Part shown: positions 1 through 8,797 of the stretch, one piece after another
Position numbering within the stretch: position 1 is the first letter of the stretch
Layout of the letters: every line of letters begins with the position of its first letter
NCBI GenBank assembly: GCA_038529355.1
Contig: JBCBDU010000008.1
Span: 53,500-117,499, forward strand
Length of the DNA stretch: 64,000 nt
Source: CALBPI01 sp038529355
GTDB taxonomy: Bacteria; Pseudomonadota; Gammaproteobacteria; Steroidobacterales; Woeseiaceae
Reading direction: 5' to 3'
Made by a program: the position numbers and the translations under genes
The notes under the pieces: generated by a model
The model's database searches: none
What the model was told of the DNA's origin: nothing
The model's input: only the letters and a program-made list of their open reading frames with translations

Positions 1-199
1 CGTCCGAAGCACTTGGGTCAAGTTCCGCCAGCTCGGCGAAACCCGAAATAATGCCGATCGCATTGCTAAATTCGTGGATCAAGCCGGCATTCAGATGCTC
101 GACATGCACCAGCCGCCGTTGCAGCTCGTCGTCTAGCGGCGATCCTGTTTCGCTGCTGTCCGCAGCGCTTGCCCCTTCTGATTCTTTTTTTCGGCGCAT
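1..199 (-). CDS. Sensor histidine kinase, N-terminal fragment (runs off window)
   Basis: The minus strand reads into the window edge with an H-box (LIHEFSNAIGIISG) typical of HisKA dimerisation/phosphoacceptor domains, so this is the N-terminal part of a histidine kinase whose ATPase domain lies outside the window. The only in-frame ATG is at 199, with a weak GCAGG before it. A better ribosome site, GGGGAGG at 248-254, sits before a GTG at 242 in a neighbouring frame; that frame reads as plausible protein up to a run of seven A (185-191), where dropping one A would join it to the kinase frame. The real start is therefore uncertain: ATG 199, or GTG 242 with a frameshift. Confidence 0.6.
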   Translation of the reverse strand, partial: MRRKKESEGASAADSSETGSPLDDELQRRLVHVEHLNAGLIHEFSNAIGIISGFAELAELDPSASD

Positions 200-371
200 C
201 CTGCAGGTGCTTCCATTGCTCGGCTGTCGCCAGCTTTCGCACTTGATCCTCCCCGACCAAATATAAATCTATCACGAATACTGCTCGCGATCGACTATAT
301 TTGGTTCAATCGGTATCGACGGGTTGGCGTCCCTGGCGCCAGCGTGCGCAGGGCACGCGGTGCGTGTGCTG

Positions 372-1697
372 CTATTGCGGGTCTGCGGGCTTGCGAAACT
401 TGCTCGATACTAGCGTCAGATCTTCGTCTTCATTCTGGTCGTTGACTTCGATCGAACGCAATACGCGCGTTTCTGACAGCGCAATTGGCGCATCCCCGTT
501 GTCCCGGCGGGCATTCACGTTGCGGTATTTGAGGCGGAACTTGCCGATCACAACCACGTCATTGTGGGCGAGGCGACCTTGCCGCGCTTCGCGGGAGTTG
601 ATCGTCATGCCATTGGTGCTGTTGATATCGACCAACGATGCGCCTGTCGGTGTACACACGACAATAGCGTGATGGCGGCTGACCCACTTTGAATCGAGCA
701 CGATGTCGTTGTGAGGCGCGCGCCCGATCAGCACCTTGCGGCGCGCGATCGGGTAATGCTGAATCAACGTACCGTCATGGCTCACCATAATCTCGCCGAG
801 CGAATCGGCGGGTGTGCTCGCGTCGTCGGTTGCGTGCGGTGTGCTTGCTGCGTCGGCGTCAGGTTTGTCGGAGGCTCTGCGGATCACAGTGCTGCTGTCA
901 TTAGCAAGGCTGCTCACCCGCTGCAGGTGTTGCCGCGCGACGTGGTCAATTGCGCCGGCTACAAGGTTTGCTGTAAGACGGTTGTCGCGGCCGGACTGAT
1001 CAGCGGCCATGCCTAGCGTGGTCGCCAATGACTGCACAGATCCGGCGCTGGCACGCACAATCGACTCGATCACGTCTTCGTCCGCAACCGAATCGGCGTT
1101 TCTGAGCCACTCGCGAATGAAGGTGCGCTGCTCGTTGTTCGTCAACGGGCGGATCGATGCCGAGTAACTAAGCCGCTCGCCGACGCAGCTCATGCCTTCG
1201 GCCTTGACGATTCGGCGCAACTGATCGGAGCCGGCCAGAAACATACGGAAGGCGAAGCCATGGCGAAACTTGGTTTCGGCCAGTGCGTTAATCAGAGCCA
1301 GTACTTTGGGTGTGGCCCGGTCGACGTGCTCGCAAACGATCAGCGGCGGCAGACCGGCTTCGGCCTGGTGTTGCGAGATCAACCGGGTGATGGACAGCAA
1401 TTCGGTGTGGCTGGCCTCGGGCAACTCGTAACCAAACGCGCCCAGCAGTTCGCACAGCATGCCGGCTACGGTTGTCTGCGAGACGTCGATGTGCGCAACG
1501 TTCAGGTCGCCCAGTTCCGGGTTGCTGGCACGCAGCCGTTCGGCTGCGGTTTGCATCAATGTCGTGAGGCCGCAGCCGCTCGCACCAGTGATAACGGCGA
1601 GGCCGTTACGGGTCGTATAGGTATCTTGCAGCGCGCTCAGTATTTCAAGCCGCTGCGCATCTTCGTAAAAGAAGGGTGTGTTCTGGTTATCCGTCAC
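372..1697 (-). CDS. FHA-domain protein with degenerate ExeA/GspA-like ATPase domain
   Basis: 441 aa with a GTG start. Residues about 1-260 resemble the AAA ATPase of ExeA/GspA proteins, and residues about 315-395 form a forkhead-associated domain (LIGRAPHNDIVLD, SRHHAIV, STNGM) that binds phosphothreonine peptides. A low-complexity linker (about 270-305) joins them. The P-loop reads GASGCGLTT (38-46): the invariant Lys is Leu, and the Walker B acidic pair is Cys-Glu in LIVCEHVD. ATP hydrolysis is therefore doubtful, and the protein may be a scaffold or nucleotide-independent sensor. It lies upstream of the partial kinase on the same strand, 129 bp away. Domain identity is clear; the role is unknown. 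Confidence 0.8.
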   Translation of the reverse strand: MTDNQNTPFFYEDAQRLEILSALQDTYTTRNGLAVITGASGCGLTTLMQTAAERLRASNPELGDLNVAHIDVSQTTVAGMLCELLGAFGYELPEASHTELLSITRLISQHQAEAGLPPLIVCEHVDRATPKVLALINALAETKFRHGFAFRMFLAGSDQLRRIVKAEGMSCVGERLSYSASIRPLTNNEQRTFIREWLRNADSVADEDVIESIVRASAGSVQSLATTLGMAADQSGRDNRLTANLVAGAIDHVARQHLQRVSSLANDSSTVIRRASDKPDADAASTPHATDDASTPADSLGEIMVSHDGTLIQHYPIARRKVLIGRAPHNDIVLDSKWVSRHHAIVVCTPTGASLVDINSTNGMTINSREARQGRLAHNDVVVIGKFRLKYRNVNARRDNGDAPIALSETRVLRSIEVNDQNEDEDLTLVSSKFRKPADPQ

Positions 1698-1747
1698 AAT
1701 CGCAGTCTACCCCAGGCAGTTTTTGTCATTAGCGGTGGCTCAACCCT

Positions 1748-1760
1748 GGTGCAATGCACC
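1748..1760. repeat. Perfect inverted repeat GGTGCA-A-TGCACC
   Basis: Six-base arms around a single central base, about 50 bp upstream of the GTG start of the FHA gene. The geometry suits a dimeric repressor or activator site, but no regulator is known from the sequence. Confidence 0.4.
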
Positions 1761-1941
1761 CGGGCGCCTCGCGCACGACAGCCACTAGTCTCGTTGTCCT
1801 TTGGATGCAGCGTGGACCCCCCGTACAGCGCTGCAAGATAATGAGTCTAACCAACGCCATTCACTCATGTAAAATAACGCAGTTGCTGCCGACGCGATGT
1901 GACAAATATTGTCCACTTGTGGTCAGAATGTCTGTGCATTA

Positions 1942-1970
1942 TTGTGCAGAAACTTCATTCCCTGTATAGA
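1942..1970 (+). promoter_or_regulatory. Candidate sigma-70 promoter for the ccm operon
   Basis: TTGTGC (1942-1947) and TATAGA (1965-1970) are separated by exactly 17 bp, about 75 bp before the ccmA start, in the AT-rich part of the divergent region. Four of six bases match the -35 consensus and four of six the -10. Confidence 0.4.
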
Positions 1971-2045
1971 AAAGTCCGTTAACCTTCTGTTATTGATGAA
2001 TAAAAAAGTGTCTTTTCAAATTTTTCGCGTTTTTCCACCGGTTAT

Positions 2046-2690
2046 TTGCTCTTGAGCGACGCTTGTCTGTCTCTGCGCAATATCAGCGTATTCCGCGGCG
2101 AGCGCTGTCTGTTGCGGGCTCTGGATCTCGATGTCTCAGCTGGCGATGCGATCCATCTGATCGGTCCCAATGGGTGTGGCAAAACGTCGTTGATGCGGAT
2201 CATTGCGGGTCTGACGTCTGCCGAAACGGGCGATGTGCAATGGCTCGGTGCACCGCTGCGTACCGACCGTGACCGCTATGCGCAGAATCTGGCCTGGCTA
2301 GGCCACAACGCCGGGCTCAAAGGGGATCTGACATTGCTCGAGAACCTGCGATTCGATAACGCGCTGCGCCGCAACCGGCCGGCCGCGCATGTGATGGCTG
2401 TGTTACGCCGCTTTGGCATTGAGAGTCGTGCTGATGTGATGGCGCGCGGTTTGTCTGCCGGGCAACGAAGGCGTGCGGCGTTAGCCAGAGTGGTCTTGTC
2501 CGAGGCCTTTTTGTGGCTGCTCGATGAGCCGTTTACGAACCTCGACCAAGCCGGCCAAGCGGATGTGCGCGCCCTGATCGCCGAGCATGTGGGCAACGGC
2601 GGTGCGGTGCTGTTCGCCGCCCACCACGATGTTGATATTCCCGAGACGCGTGTGCGTCAGTTGCAATGGCAGACTGTAGATGGGCAGTGA
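2046..2690 (+). CDS. ccmA: Heme exporter ATP-binding protein CcmA
   Basis: 214 aa ABC ATPase of the CcmABCD complex, which releases holo-CcmE during cytochrome c maturation. Walker A is GPNGCGKTS (40-48), the signature motif is LSAGQ (136-140), Walker B is LWLLDEP (about 156-162), and the switch His lies in FAAHHD. There is no ATG at the expected N-terminus; the start is TTG at 2046 or 2052 with no obvious Shine-Dalgarno sequence, so it is uncertain by a few residues. It overlaps ccmB by 11 bp and opens a nine-gene ccm operon. Confidence 0.95.
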   Translation: MLLSDACLSLRNISVFRGERCLLRALDLDVSAGDAIHLIGPNGCGKTSLMRIIAGLTSAETGDVQWLGAPLRTDRDRYAQNLAWLGHNAGLKGDLTLLENLRFDNALRRNRPAAHVMAVLRRFGIESRADVMARGLSAGQRRRAALARVVLSEAFLWLLDEPFTNLDQAGQADVRALIAEHVGNGGAVLFAAHHDVDIPETRVRQLQWQTVDGQ

Positions 2691-3408
2691 CCCGACCGAC
2701 GATCAACATTCAGTGGTAATCCGCGCCGTCGAGCTGCGGCCACTGACCGTTTTTGCGGTCATGCTCGGGCGCGAATGGCGTCTGGCGCTACGCCGGTTAA
2801 CCGATGCCATCAATCCGCTGTTTTTCTTCGCGGTCGTCGCCACATTGTTCCCGCTGGCGATCAGTCCGCAACGGGCGGTGCTGCAGACGATCGGACCGGG
2901 TGTGGTGTGGGTCGCAGCATTACTCGCGGCACTGCTGCCGCTCAATGCATTGTTCAGCCAGGACCATGGCGATGGCACGCTTGAGCAATACGTGTTGGCA
3001 GGCCAATCGCTGGTTGCTCTATGCATCGCAAAAACTGTGGCCTTGTGGTTGGTTGCGGGGTTGCCACTTGTGCTAGTTTCCGCGTTGATTGCGCAGTCTT
3101 ACGCGATGCCTGTCGAAGCAATGCCAACACTTGCGTTGTCACTGTCGCTAGGTAGCTACACTTTGTGTGCACTCGGCGCTGTCGCCGCTGCATTGACGGT
3201 GGGCGTGCAACGGGCGAGCGCACTGATTGCGTTGCTGGTTTTGCCAATGATGGTGCCGGTCATCATCTTCGGCACACGCGCCGTTGTGTTGGCCAGTGGT
3301 GGCGAGCCCGCGGCAGGTCCTTTGTACCTGCTGGCGGCGACGGCGACGTTGGCAGCTGTGTTGACGCCGCTGGCGATTGCCGCCGCGTTGCGCATTAGTT
3401 TGGAATAG
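2680..3408 (+). CDS. ccmB: Heme exporter membrane protein CcmB
   Basis: 242 aa integral membrane protein with about six hydrophobic segments, the length and pattern of CcmB. The conserved SQDHGDGTLEQ stretch of the family (usually xxDxxDGTLEQL) is at about residues 92-102. It is the membrane partner of CcmA. The ATG at 2680 lies inside the end of ccmA; a GTG at 2716 would shorten the N-terminus by 12 residues. Confidence 0.95.
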   Translation: MGSDPTDDQHSVVIRAVELRPLTVFAVMLGREWRLALRRLTDAINPLFFFAVVATLFPLAISPQRAVLQTIGPGVVWVAALLAALLPLNALFSQDHGDGTLEQYVLAGQSLVALCIAKTVALWLVAGLPLVLVSALIAQSYAMPVEAMPTLALSLSLGSYTLCALGAVAAALTVGVQRASALIALLVLPMMVPVIIFGTRAVVLASGGEPAAGPLYLLAATATLAAVLTPLAIAAALRISLE

Positions 3409-3437
3409 CCCCGGGCACGGGCAGGAACTGTCGTTTT

Positions 3438-4208
3438 ATGTGGAAATGGTTTCATCAACTTGCGTCGCCGCCGCACATCTATCGCCTGGCCGGCTTTTGG
3501 GCGCCGTGGATGCTTGCACTGGCGTTGATCGGCGTCGGCGTCGGTTTGTACGGCGGTCTGATCAAGGCACCTGCTGACTACCAGCAGGGTGATGCCTTCC
3601 GCATCATCTACGTGCACGTTCCGTCGGCGTATCTGTCCCTGCTGGGTTACGTAATCATGGCCGTGGCGTCGGTGATCGGTCTGATCTGGCGTATGAAACT
3701 GGCGCACGCCGTTGCCGTGTCGGCGGCGCCCATTGGCGCATCGTTCACCTTTCTTGCGTTGGCGACAGGTTCCTTGTGGGGCAAACCCATGTGGGGAACC
3801 TGGTGGGAGTGGAGCGATCCAAGAATGATGACCGAGCTTATTTTGCTGTTCTTGTACCTTGGCTACATGACGTTGCACTCGGCGATTGAAGATCGCACTC
3901 GCGCAGATCGCGCTGGTGCCGTTTTGGCGATTGTCGGTGTGGTCAATGTGGTGATTGTGCATTACTCGGTCGAATGGTGGAGTTCGCTGCATCAGGGCCA
4001 AACGGTAATGAACGAGGACGCGGTGATGCCGGCCAGCATGTTGACGCCGCTGCTGATCATGATTGTGTCGTTCTCGCTGTTTTTCGGTGCGGTGTTGTTC
4101 GCTCGGTTGCGCTCAGAGGTGCTGTTGCGTGAGCGCAACGCGCGCTGGGTTAAGCGACTGGTCACAGGGGATGCGTCATCGCTGTCGAAGGGAGCACAAC
4201 ATGCATGA
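3438..4208 (+). CDS. ccmC: Heme handling protein CcmC
   Basis: 256 aa, six predicted transmembrane segments. It carries a periplasmic tryptophan-rich WWD-type motif (MWGTWWEWSDPR, about 118-129) and flanking conserved His residues that hold heme for transfer to CcmE. An AGGA lies 11 bp before the ATG. Its last 8 bp overlap ccmD. The ELILLFLYLGYM segment after the WWD motif matches the family closely. Confidence 0.96.
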   Translation: MWKWFHQLASPPHIYRLAGFWAPWMLALALIGVGVGLYGGLIKAPADYQQGDAFRIIYVHVPSAYLSLLGYVIMAVASVIGLIWRMKLAHAVAVSAAPIGASFTFLALATGSLWGKPMWGTWWEWSDPRMMTELILLFLYLGYMTLHSAIEDRTRADRAGAVLAIVGVVNVVIVHYSVEWWSSLHQGQTVMNEDAVMPASMLTPLLIMIVSFSLFFGAVLFARLRSEVLLRERNARWVKRLVTGDASSLSKGAQHA

Positions 4209-4392
4209 GTTTTTTGCGATGGGCGGCTATGCGTTCTACGTGTGGATGTCGTTCGGATTGACGTTTGTTGTGATGGTCGCCAATTGTTGGTTGGCTGCGC
4301 GGCGACACGCGGCGACGCTACGCCAGATTCGTCGTCAACTGGATACGAGTGACCCGCTGGGGCCGGCAACGGTCAAGGAGGTTGTGGCATGA
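4201..4392 (+). CDS. ccmD: Heme exporter small membrane protein CcmD
   Basis: 63 aa with one transmembrane helix after a MHEFFAMGGYAFYVW start typical of CcmD, followed by a basic cytoplasmic tail. CcmD holds CcmE to the CcmABC complex. The ATG at 4201 overlaps the end of ccmC by 8 bp, and the gene ends in an ATGA overlap with ccmE. The open frame extends further upstream, but that part lies within ccmC and is not used. Confidence 0.93.
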   Translation: MHEFFAMGGYAFYVWMSFGLTFVVMVANCWLAARRHAATLRQIRRQLDTSDPLGPATVKEVVA

Positions 4393-4826
4393 CACCCAAA
4401 CAACAACGCATGCTGTCGGTAGGCATGCTGGTCGTCGGCATTGCCGTGGTTTCGGCATTCACGATCGGTGCGTTTCGCGAAGGCACCGGCTTCTATTATG
4501 AGCTGGACGAAATCGCGAACGGCACCGCACCGCTGGATCGGTCGATCCGCGTCGGCGGCTTGGTGCAGGAAGGCAGCTTGCTGCGTGAGGCCGGCAGCCT
4601 GACGCTACAGTTCACGCTGACCGATACGGTTAACACGTTAAAGGTGCTCTACACCGGTGTGTTGCCTGATCTGTTCCGCGACGGCCAGGGCATTATCGCT
4701 AACGGTCATATTAATAACGAAGGGGTGTTTGTAGCCGAAGAAGTGCTGGCCAAGCACGACGAAGACTACATGCCACCCGAAGTTGCTGACTCGCTGGAGC
4801 GGCAGGGTTACAAGGCGGACGAATGA
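4389..4826 (+). CDS. ccmE: Cytochrome c-type biogenesis heme chaperone CcmE
   Basis: 145 aa, N-terminal membrane anchor (about 9-27) then a periplasmic OB-fold domain. The heme-binding motif reads HDEDY (His123, Tyr127), matching the HDENY-type motif whose His binds heme covalently. ATGA overlaps join it to ccmD and ccmF. Confidence 0.97.
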   Translation: MTPKQQRMLSVGMLVVGIAVVSAFTIGAFREGTGFYYELDEIANGTAPLDRSIRVGGLVQEGSLLREAGSLTLQFTLTDTVNTLKVLYTGVLPDLFRDGQGIIANGHINNEGVFVAEEVLAKHDEDYMPPEVADSLERQGYKADE

Positions 4827-6808
4827 GCATTTTGCCCGAACTGGGACAGATTGCGCTGTTGATCGCGCTAGCGTTAGCGGCATTACAGGGCGTGCTGCCA
4901 CTCGTCGGCGCTCATCGCGGCGACCCGGCCATGATGTCGTTTGCGCGGCCGGCAGCGCTCGCACAATTTGGGTTTGTGCTCATTGCGTTCCTGATCCTGG
5001 TCAACGCGTTTGTCAGCAATGATTTTTCATTGCAGTACGTTGCTAACAATTCGAACAGTCAGCTGCCGGTGCAGTTCCGCGTCGCCGCGGTGTGGGGCGC
5101 GCACGAGGGCTCGATGCTGTTGTGGATTCTGATCCTTACTGTGTGGACTAGCGCGGTGGCGTTGCGTTCGCACTCATTGCCGTTGGAGATGGCGTCGCGT
5201 GTGCTGGGCGTGTTGGGTTTGCTCAGCGTCGGCACGTTGCTGTTCACACTGTTCACATCGAACCCGTTCTTGCGTTTGCAACCAGCAGCGCGCGATGGCG
5301 CCGATCTGAATCCGCTGCTGCAGGATCCTGCACTGATTATTCATCCGCCGATGTTGTATGTCGGTTATGTTGGTCTCTCCGTAGCGTTTGCTTTTGCTAT
5401 TGCAGCGATGCTCTCAGGGCAACTTGACCGTCAGTGGGCACGCTGGACGCGCCCGTGGGTGACGGCTGCGTGGGTCTTCTTGACGCTCGGTATTTCGCTG
5501 GGTAGCTGGTGGGCATACTACGAGCTGGGTTGGGGAGGCTGGTGGTTCTGGGATCCGGTCGAAAATGCCTCGTTTATGCCATGGCTTGCCGCTACAGCAC
5601 TGTTCCATTCGTTGGCAGTGACTGAAACGCGCGGTCTGTTCAAGAGCTGGACGCTGCTGCTGGCGATCATGGCATTCTCGTTGAGTTTGTTGGGCACGTT
5701 CCTCGTCCGCTCGGGCATCCTCGTGTCGGTGCATGCGTTTGCCAGCGATCCGGCGCGTGGCTATTTCATTCTGGTGTTTTTGCTGTTGGTGATTGGTGTC
5801 GCGCTTGCGCTATATGCGTGGCGCGCGCCGTCACTGGATACACAGGCCGGGTTTCAGGCGACCTCGCGCGAGACGTTCCTGCTGTTGAACAATGTGTTGC
5901 TGGTGATTGCGGCAAGCCTGATTTTGATCGGCACACTGTATCCGTTGTTCGTCGAAGCATTGGGCATGGGCAAGGTGTCGGTTGGCAAGGAAGTGTTCGA
6001 GCTGGTCTTTATCATCCCGATGCTGCCGCTATTGTTGCTCATCGGTATTGGCATGCATTCGAGCTGGCGCACCGGGAATCTGGCCAGCGTGTTGCGCGAC
6101 TATCGCTGGCTGATTGCTGCGTCGCTGCTGGTTGGCGTGGTTGGTCCGCTGCTGGTCTTTGGCAGCAATAGTGTTTTGACCGCGTGCGGCATTGTCGCGG
6201 CGCTGTGGGTCATGCTCGCATCGGCGGGCGCGCCGCTGAAACTGGTCAGACAGGGTAAGCCAATGACGCGCGCCGCCGCCGGTATGCATCTGGCGCACTT
6301 TGGTGTTGGATTGTTTGCACTGGGCGCAACGGTCGTCTCGTCATTTGGTATCGAAGCCGATCGCTCGATAGCGGCCGGTAAACCGGTAACCGCTGCTGGC
6401 TACACGTTCGAGTTGAAATCCCTCGAGGAGGGGCAAGGCCCGAACTATGCGTTCCTGCAAGGTGTTATCGAGGTGACGCGCGATGGTGAGCCGGTGGCCA
6501 CGCTGTTCCCGCAAAAGCGCCGCTATCGCCAACAGGAAAGCTTGATGACCGAAGCGGGCATCGACGGCCGCATTTCGCGCGATGTGTTCGTCGCGCTGGG
6601 TGATGCGTTGGGTAACGACGCCTGGTCGGTGCGTTTGCAATACAAACCACTCATTCGATTGATCTGGCTCGGCACCATTGTCATGGCACTGGGCGGTTTG
6701 CTTGCCATGTCGGATCGACGCTATCGGGTGCATGTCAAAGCTGGCGCAGCCAAACGCACGGAAGAGGCTGCCGTGGTGCCTGCGGTGACAGTGACGGACT
6801 CGGCCTGA
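4823..6808 (+). CDS. ccmF: Heme lyase subunit CcmF
   Basis: 661 aa polytopic protein, the usual CcmF length. The WWD heme-binding motif GGWWFWDPVEN is at about 236-246, with the conserved HPPMLYVGY and KSWTLLLAI segments around it. CcmF with CcmH/CcmI attaches heme to apocytochrome c in the periplasm. It overlaps ccmE by 4 bp, and its last base is the first base of ccmG. Confidence 0.97.
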   Translation: MSILPELGQIALLIALALAALQGVLPLVGAHRGDPAMMSFARPAALAQFGFVLIAFLILVNAFVSNDFSLQYVANNSNSQLPVQFRVAAVWGAHEGSMLLWILILTVWTSAVALRSHSLPLEMASRVLGVLGLLSVGTLLFTLFTSNPFLRLQPAARDGADLNPLLQDPALIIHPPMLYVGYVGLSVAFAFAIAAMLSGQLDRQWARWTRPWVTAAWVFLTLGISLGSWWAYYELGWGGWWFWDPVENASFMPWLAATALFHSLAVTETRGLFKSWTLLLAIMAFSLSLLGTFLVRSGILVSVHAFASDPARGYFILVFLLLVIGVALALYAWRAPSLDTQAGFQATSRETFLLLNNVLLVIAASLILIGTLYPLFVEALGMGKVSVGKEVFELVFIIPMLPLLLLIGIGMHSSWRTGNLASVLRDYRWLIAASLLVGVVGPLLVFGSNSVLTACGIVAALWVMLASAGAPLKLVRQGKPMTRAAAGMHLAHFGVGLFALGATVVSSFGIEADRSIAAGKPVTAAGYTFELKSLEEGQGPNYAFLQGVIEVTRDGEPVATLFPQKRRYRQQESLMTEAGIDGRISRDVFVALGDALGNDAWSVRLQYKPLIRLIWLGTIVMALGGLLAMSDRRYRVHVKAGAAKRTEEAAVVPAVTVTDSA

Positions 6809-7344
6809 TGGTACGTTTCATTGTGCCGCTGGGCATTTTTCTGGCGCTGACCGGCCTGTTCGTCGTGGGTTTGAAAAATGATCCGACGTACATTCCGTCG
6901 CCGCTGCTAGCGCAACCGCTGCCGAGTTTCACGCTTGCGTCGCTAGCCGACCCGAATGAGCAGGTTAAATCGACAGACCTTGGGGGTCGCCCGACGTTGC
7001 TAAACGTCTGGGGTAGCTGGTGTTACAACTGTCGGGTCGAGCATGATTTTCTGATGCAACTCACGCGCAACGGTGTGATCGATATCTACGGATTGAATTG
7101 GAAGGACCCGCGCGCCGACGCACAAGCATGGCTTGCGCGCTACGGCGATCCGTATGTGGCGAGCGGCCATGACGAGGAAGGGCGCGTCGCGATCGATTTC
7201 GGCGTGTATGGTGCACCGGAGACGTTTCTGATCGATGGCGATGGCACGATCGTCTATAAACATATCGGTCCGCTGTCTGCCGATATCTGGGCGAATGATT
7301 TCGCGCCGCGTTTGGCGCAGTTGACGACAGAGGCTGTGCAATGA
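6808..7344 (+). CDS. ccmG: Thiol:disulfide interchange protein CcmG/DsbE
   Basis: 178 aa membrane-anchored thioredoxin-fold protein. An N-terminal helix (about 4-20) is followed by the redox motif WCYNC (Cys72, Cys75) and a conserved cis-Pro region (YGAPETFLID). It keeps the apocytochrome or CcmH cysteines reduced. The residues between the cysteines (Tyr-Asn) differ from the Pro-containing pair in many homologues. Confidence 0.95.
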   Translation: MVRFIVPLGIFLALTGLFVVGLKNDPTYIPSPLLAQPLPSFTLASLADPNEQVKSTDLGGRPTLLNVWGSWCYNCRVEHDFLMQLTRNGVIDIYGLNWKDPRADAQAWLARYGDPYVASGHDEEGRVAIDFGVYGAPETFLIDGDGTIVYKHIGPLSADIWANDFAPRLAQLTTEAVQ

Positions 7345-7766
7345 GCGGCTGGCGCGGCGGTTGTATGGTTTGGTTGGCACTGTTGCTGGTAGCGCTACCA
7401 GCGGCGGCGATTGATACCGAGCGCGCGTTTGAAGATGATGCGATGCAGGCGCGCTATCAAAAACTCATAGCAGAAGTGCGCTGCCTGACGTGCCAGAACC
7501 AGTCGATCAAAGACTCGAATGCACCGCTCGCCAACGATTTGCGTGCGGTTATCCGCGACATGATGCGTGATGGTGCCAGCAACGACGAAATCTATACCTT
7601 CCTGCAAGAGCGCTATGGAGACTTTGCGCTATACAAGCCACCGTTCAGCGCCAAGACCGCGTTGTTGTGGCTGTCGCCGGTGATCCTAATGTTGATCGGC
7701 GGTTTTGCGTTGTTCCGGACCGTCGCCGCGCGCTCGCAGCTGGATATTGGAGTCGACGGAGAATGA
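7341..7766 (+). CDS. ccmH: Cytochrome c maturation protein CcmH (short form)
   Basis: 141 aa with a signal peptide, the redox pair RCLTCQNQSI (Cys48, Cys51) in a three-helix periplasmic domain, and one C-terminal transmembrane helix (about 104-124). This is the split form, with the TPR part encoded separately as ccmI, unlike the fused E. coli CcmH. ATGA overlaps join it to ccmG and ccmI. Confidence 0.95.
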   Translation: MSGWRGGCMVWLALLLVALPAAAIDTERAFEDDAMQARYQKLIAEVRCLTCQNQSIKDSNAPLANDLRAVIRDMMRDGASNDEIYTFLQERYGDFALYKPPFSAKTALLWLSPVILMLIGGFALFRTVAARSQLDIGVDGE

Positions 7767-8797
7767 GTACGGCATTTTTTGCCACAGCCGCCTTGATGGT
7801 GGTCGTCGCTTTCGTGTTTTGTGCACTGCCGCTGATTCGGGCACGCCGGTTTGTTGCCACGGGACTGGTGTTGGCTGTGCTGGTTGCCGGCAGCGCAGCG
7901 CTGTACCCGATTGCCAGCAATTATGTGCCGCGCAGCGCTGCGTACCTGGCGCTGACGCAAGTGCCTGCCGACGGCACCACCCTGACGCGTGAGCAAGCCG
8001 AGGCTGCCGCAGCGACGTTGGCCAGTGAGCTGGAAGCCAACCCCGACGACTATGCGAGCTGGCGTTTGCTTGGTCGCGTGCGGCTGGAGTTGACCGACTA
8101 CGAGCAGGCCGAACCTGCGCTGCGCAAGGCGATGGCACTCAGCGAATTTCCCGATCCGGAGCTCATGGTCATGCTCGGTGAGGCGCTGTCATACGGCGAC
8201 GTACAGCGACTGCCGAACGAAGCGATTGTGCTGTTCATTGGTGCCTACGAGATGGCGCCGGGCATTCCGAAGGCAATGTGGTACGGCGGTCTTGCCTACG
8301 CGGCACGCGGCGACCATGCGCGCGCAGCGGACGCGTGGGAGCAGTTACTGGCGCAAGGTGCGCCCGATGAGATCAGTGCAATTTTGCGCGAACGCATTAT
8401 TGCGTTGCGTGCGATGGCCAACCGCGCGGTGCCGGCGGATTCGCAGCGCTCGCTGAGTTTGTCGGTCAGTCTGGCGGAGAGCCTCGAACGACAGTGGCCG
8501 GCTACGGCGCGGGTATTTGTGTCCGTGCGCAATCCTGATTCTCCGGGGCCGCCATTGGCGGCCACTCAGCTAGCGCCAGAAGCGCTGCCGTTGCAGGTCA
8601 CGCTCGACGACAGCAACGCAATGTTACCCGGCCGCAACTTAAGCTCTGCTGACGAATATGAAATTGTCGCGCGCCTATCCATGAGCGGTGACCCGTTAGG
8701 TGGTGCTGGTGACTATATTGGCCGGCTGCGGGTCAATGCCGATGCATTAGACAGTCCGCTAGCCCTGCAAATGGATACGGTGCTCAGCGATGAGTGA
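7763..8797 (+). CDS. ccmI: Cytochrome c maturation TPR protein CcmI
   Basis: 344 aa from the ATG that overlaps the ccmH stop. Two N-terminal hydrophobic helices flank a short loop, followed by periplasmic TPR-like repeats (about 90-220, e.g. DYASWRLLGRVRLELTDYEQA) and a C-terminal domain. CcmI is the apocytochrome chaperone of the heme lyase. The frame is open further upstream, but that part lies inside ccmH. Confidence 0.92.
   Translation: MSTAFFATAALMVVVAFVFCALPLIRARRFVATGLVLAVLVAGSAALYPIASNYVPRSAAYLALTQVPADGTTLTREQAEAAAATLASELEANPDDYASWRLLGRVRLELTDYEQAEPALRKAMALSEFPDPELMVMLGEALSYGDVQRLPNEAIVLFIGAYEMAPGIPKAMWYGGLAYAARGDHARAADAWEQLLAQGAPDEISAILRERIIALRAMANRAVPADSQRSLSLSVSLAESLERQWPATARVFVSVRNPDSPGPPLAATQLAPEALPLQVTLDDSNAMLPGRNLSSADEYEIVARLSMSGDPLGGAGDYIGRLRVNADALDSPLALQMDTVLSDE

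Larger units (their letters stand above)
1698..2045. promoter_or_regulatory. Divergent intergenic region between the FHA gene and ccmA
   Basis: This 348 bp region has no convincing gene. Its right half (about 1850-2040) is markedly AT-rich compared with the flanks, as expected for promoter DNA. It contains a perfect inverted repeat at 1748-1760, a GACAA/TTGTC dyad at 1901-1913 and a sigma-70-like promoter at 1942-1970. Confidence 0.5.

Noticed and set aside
3156..4001. 281-codon open frame antisense to ccmB/ccmC
   Set aside because: Opposes two clearly conserved ccm genes and shows low-complexity composition.
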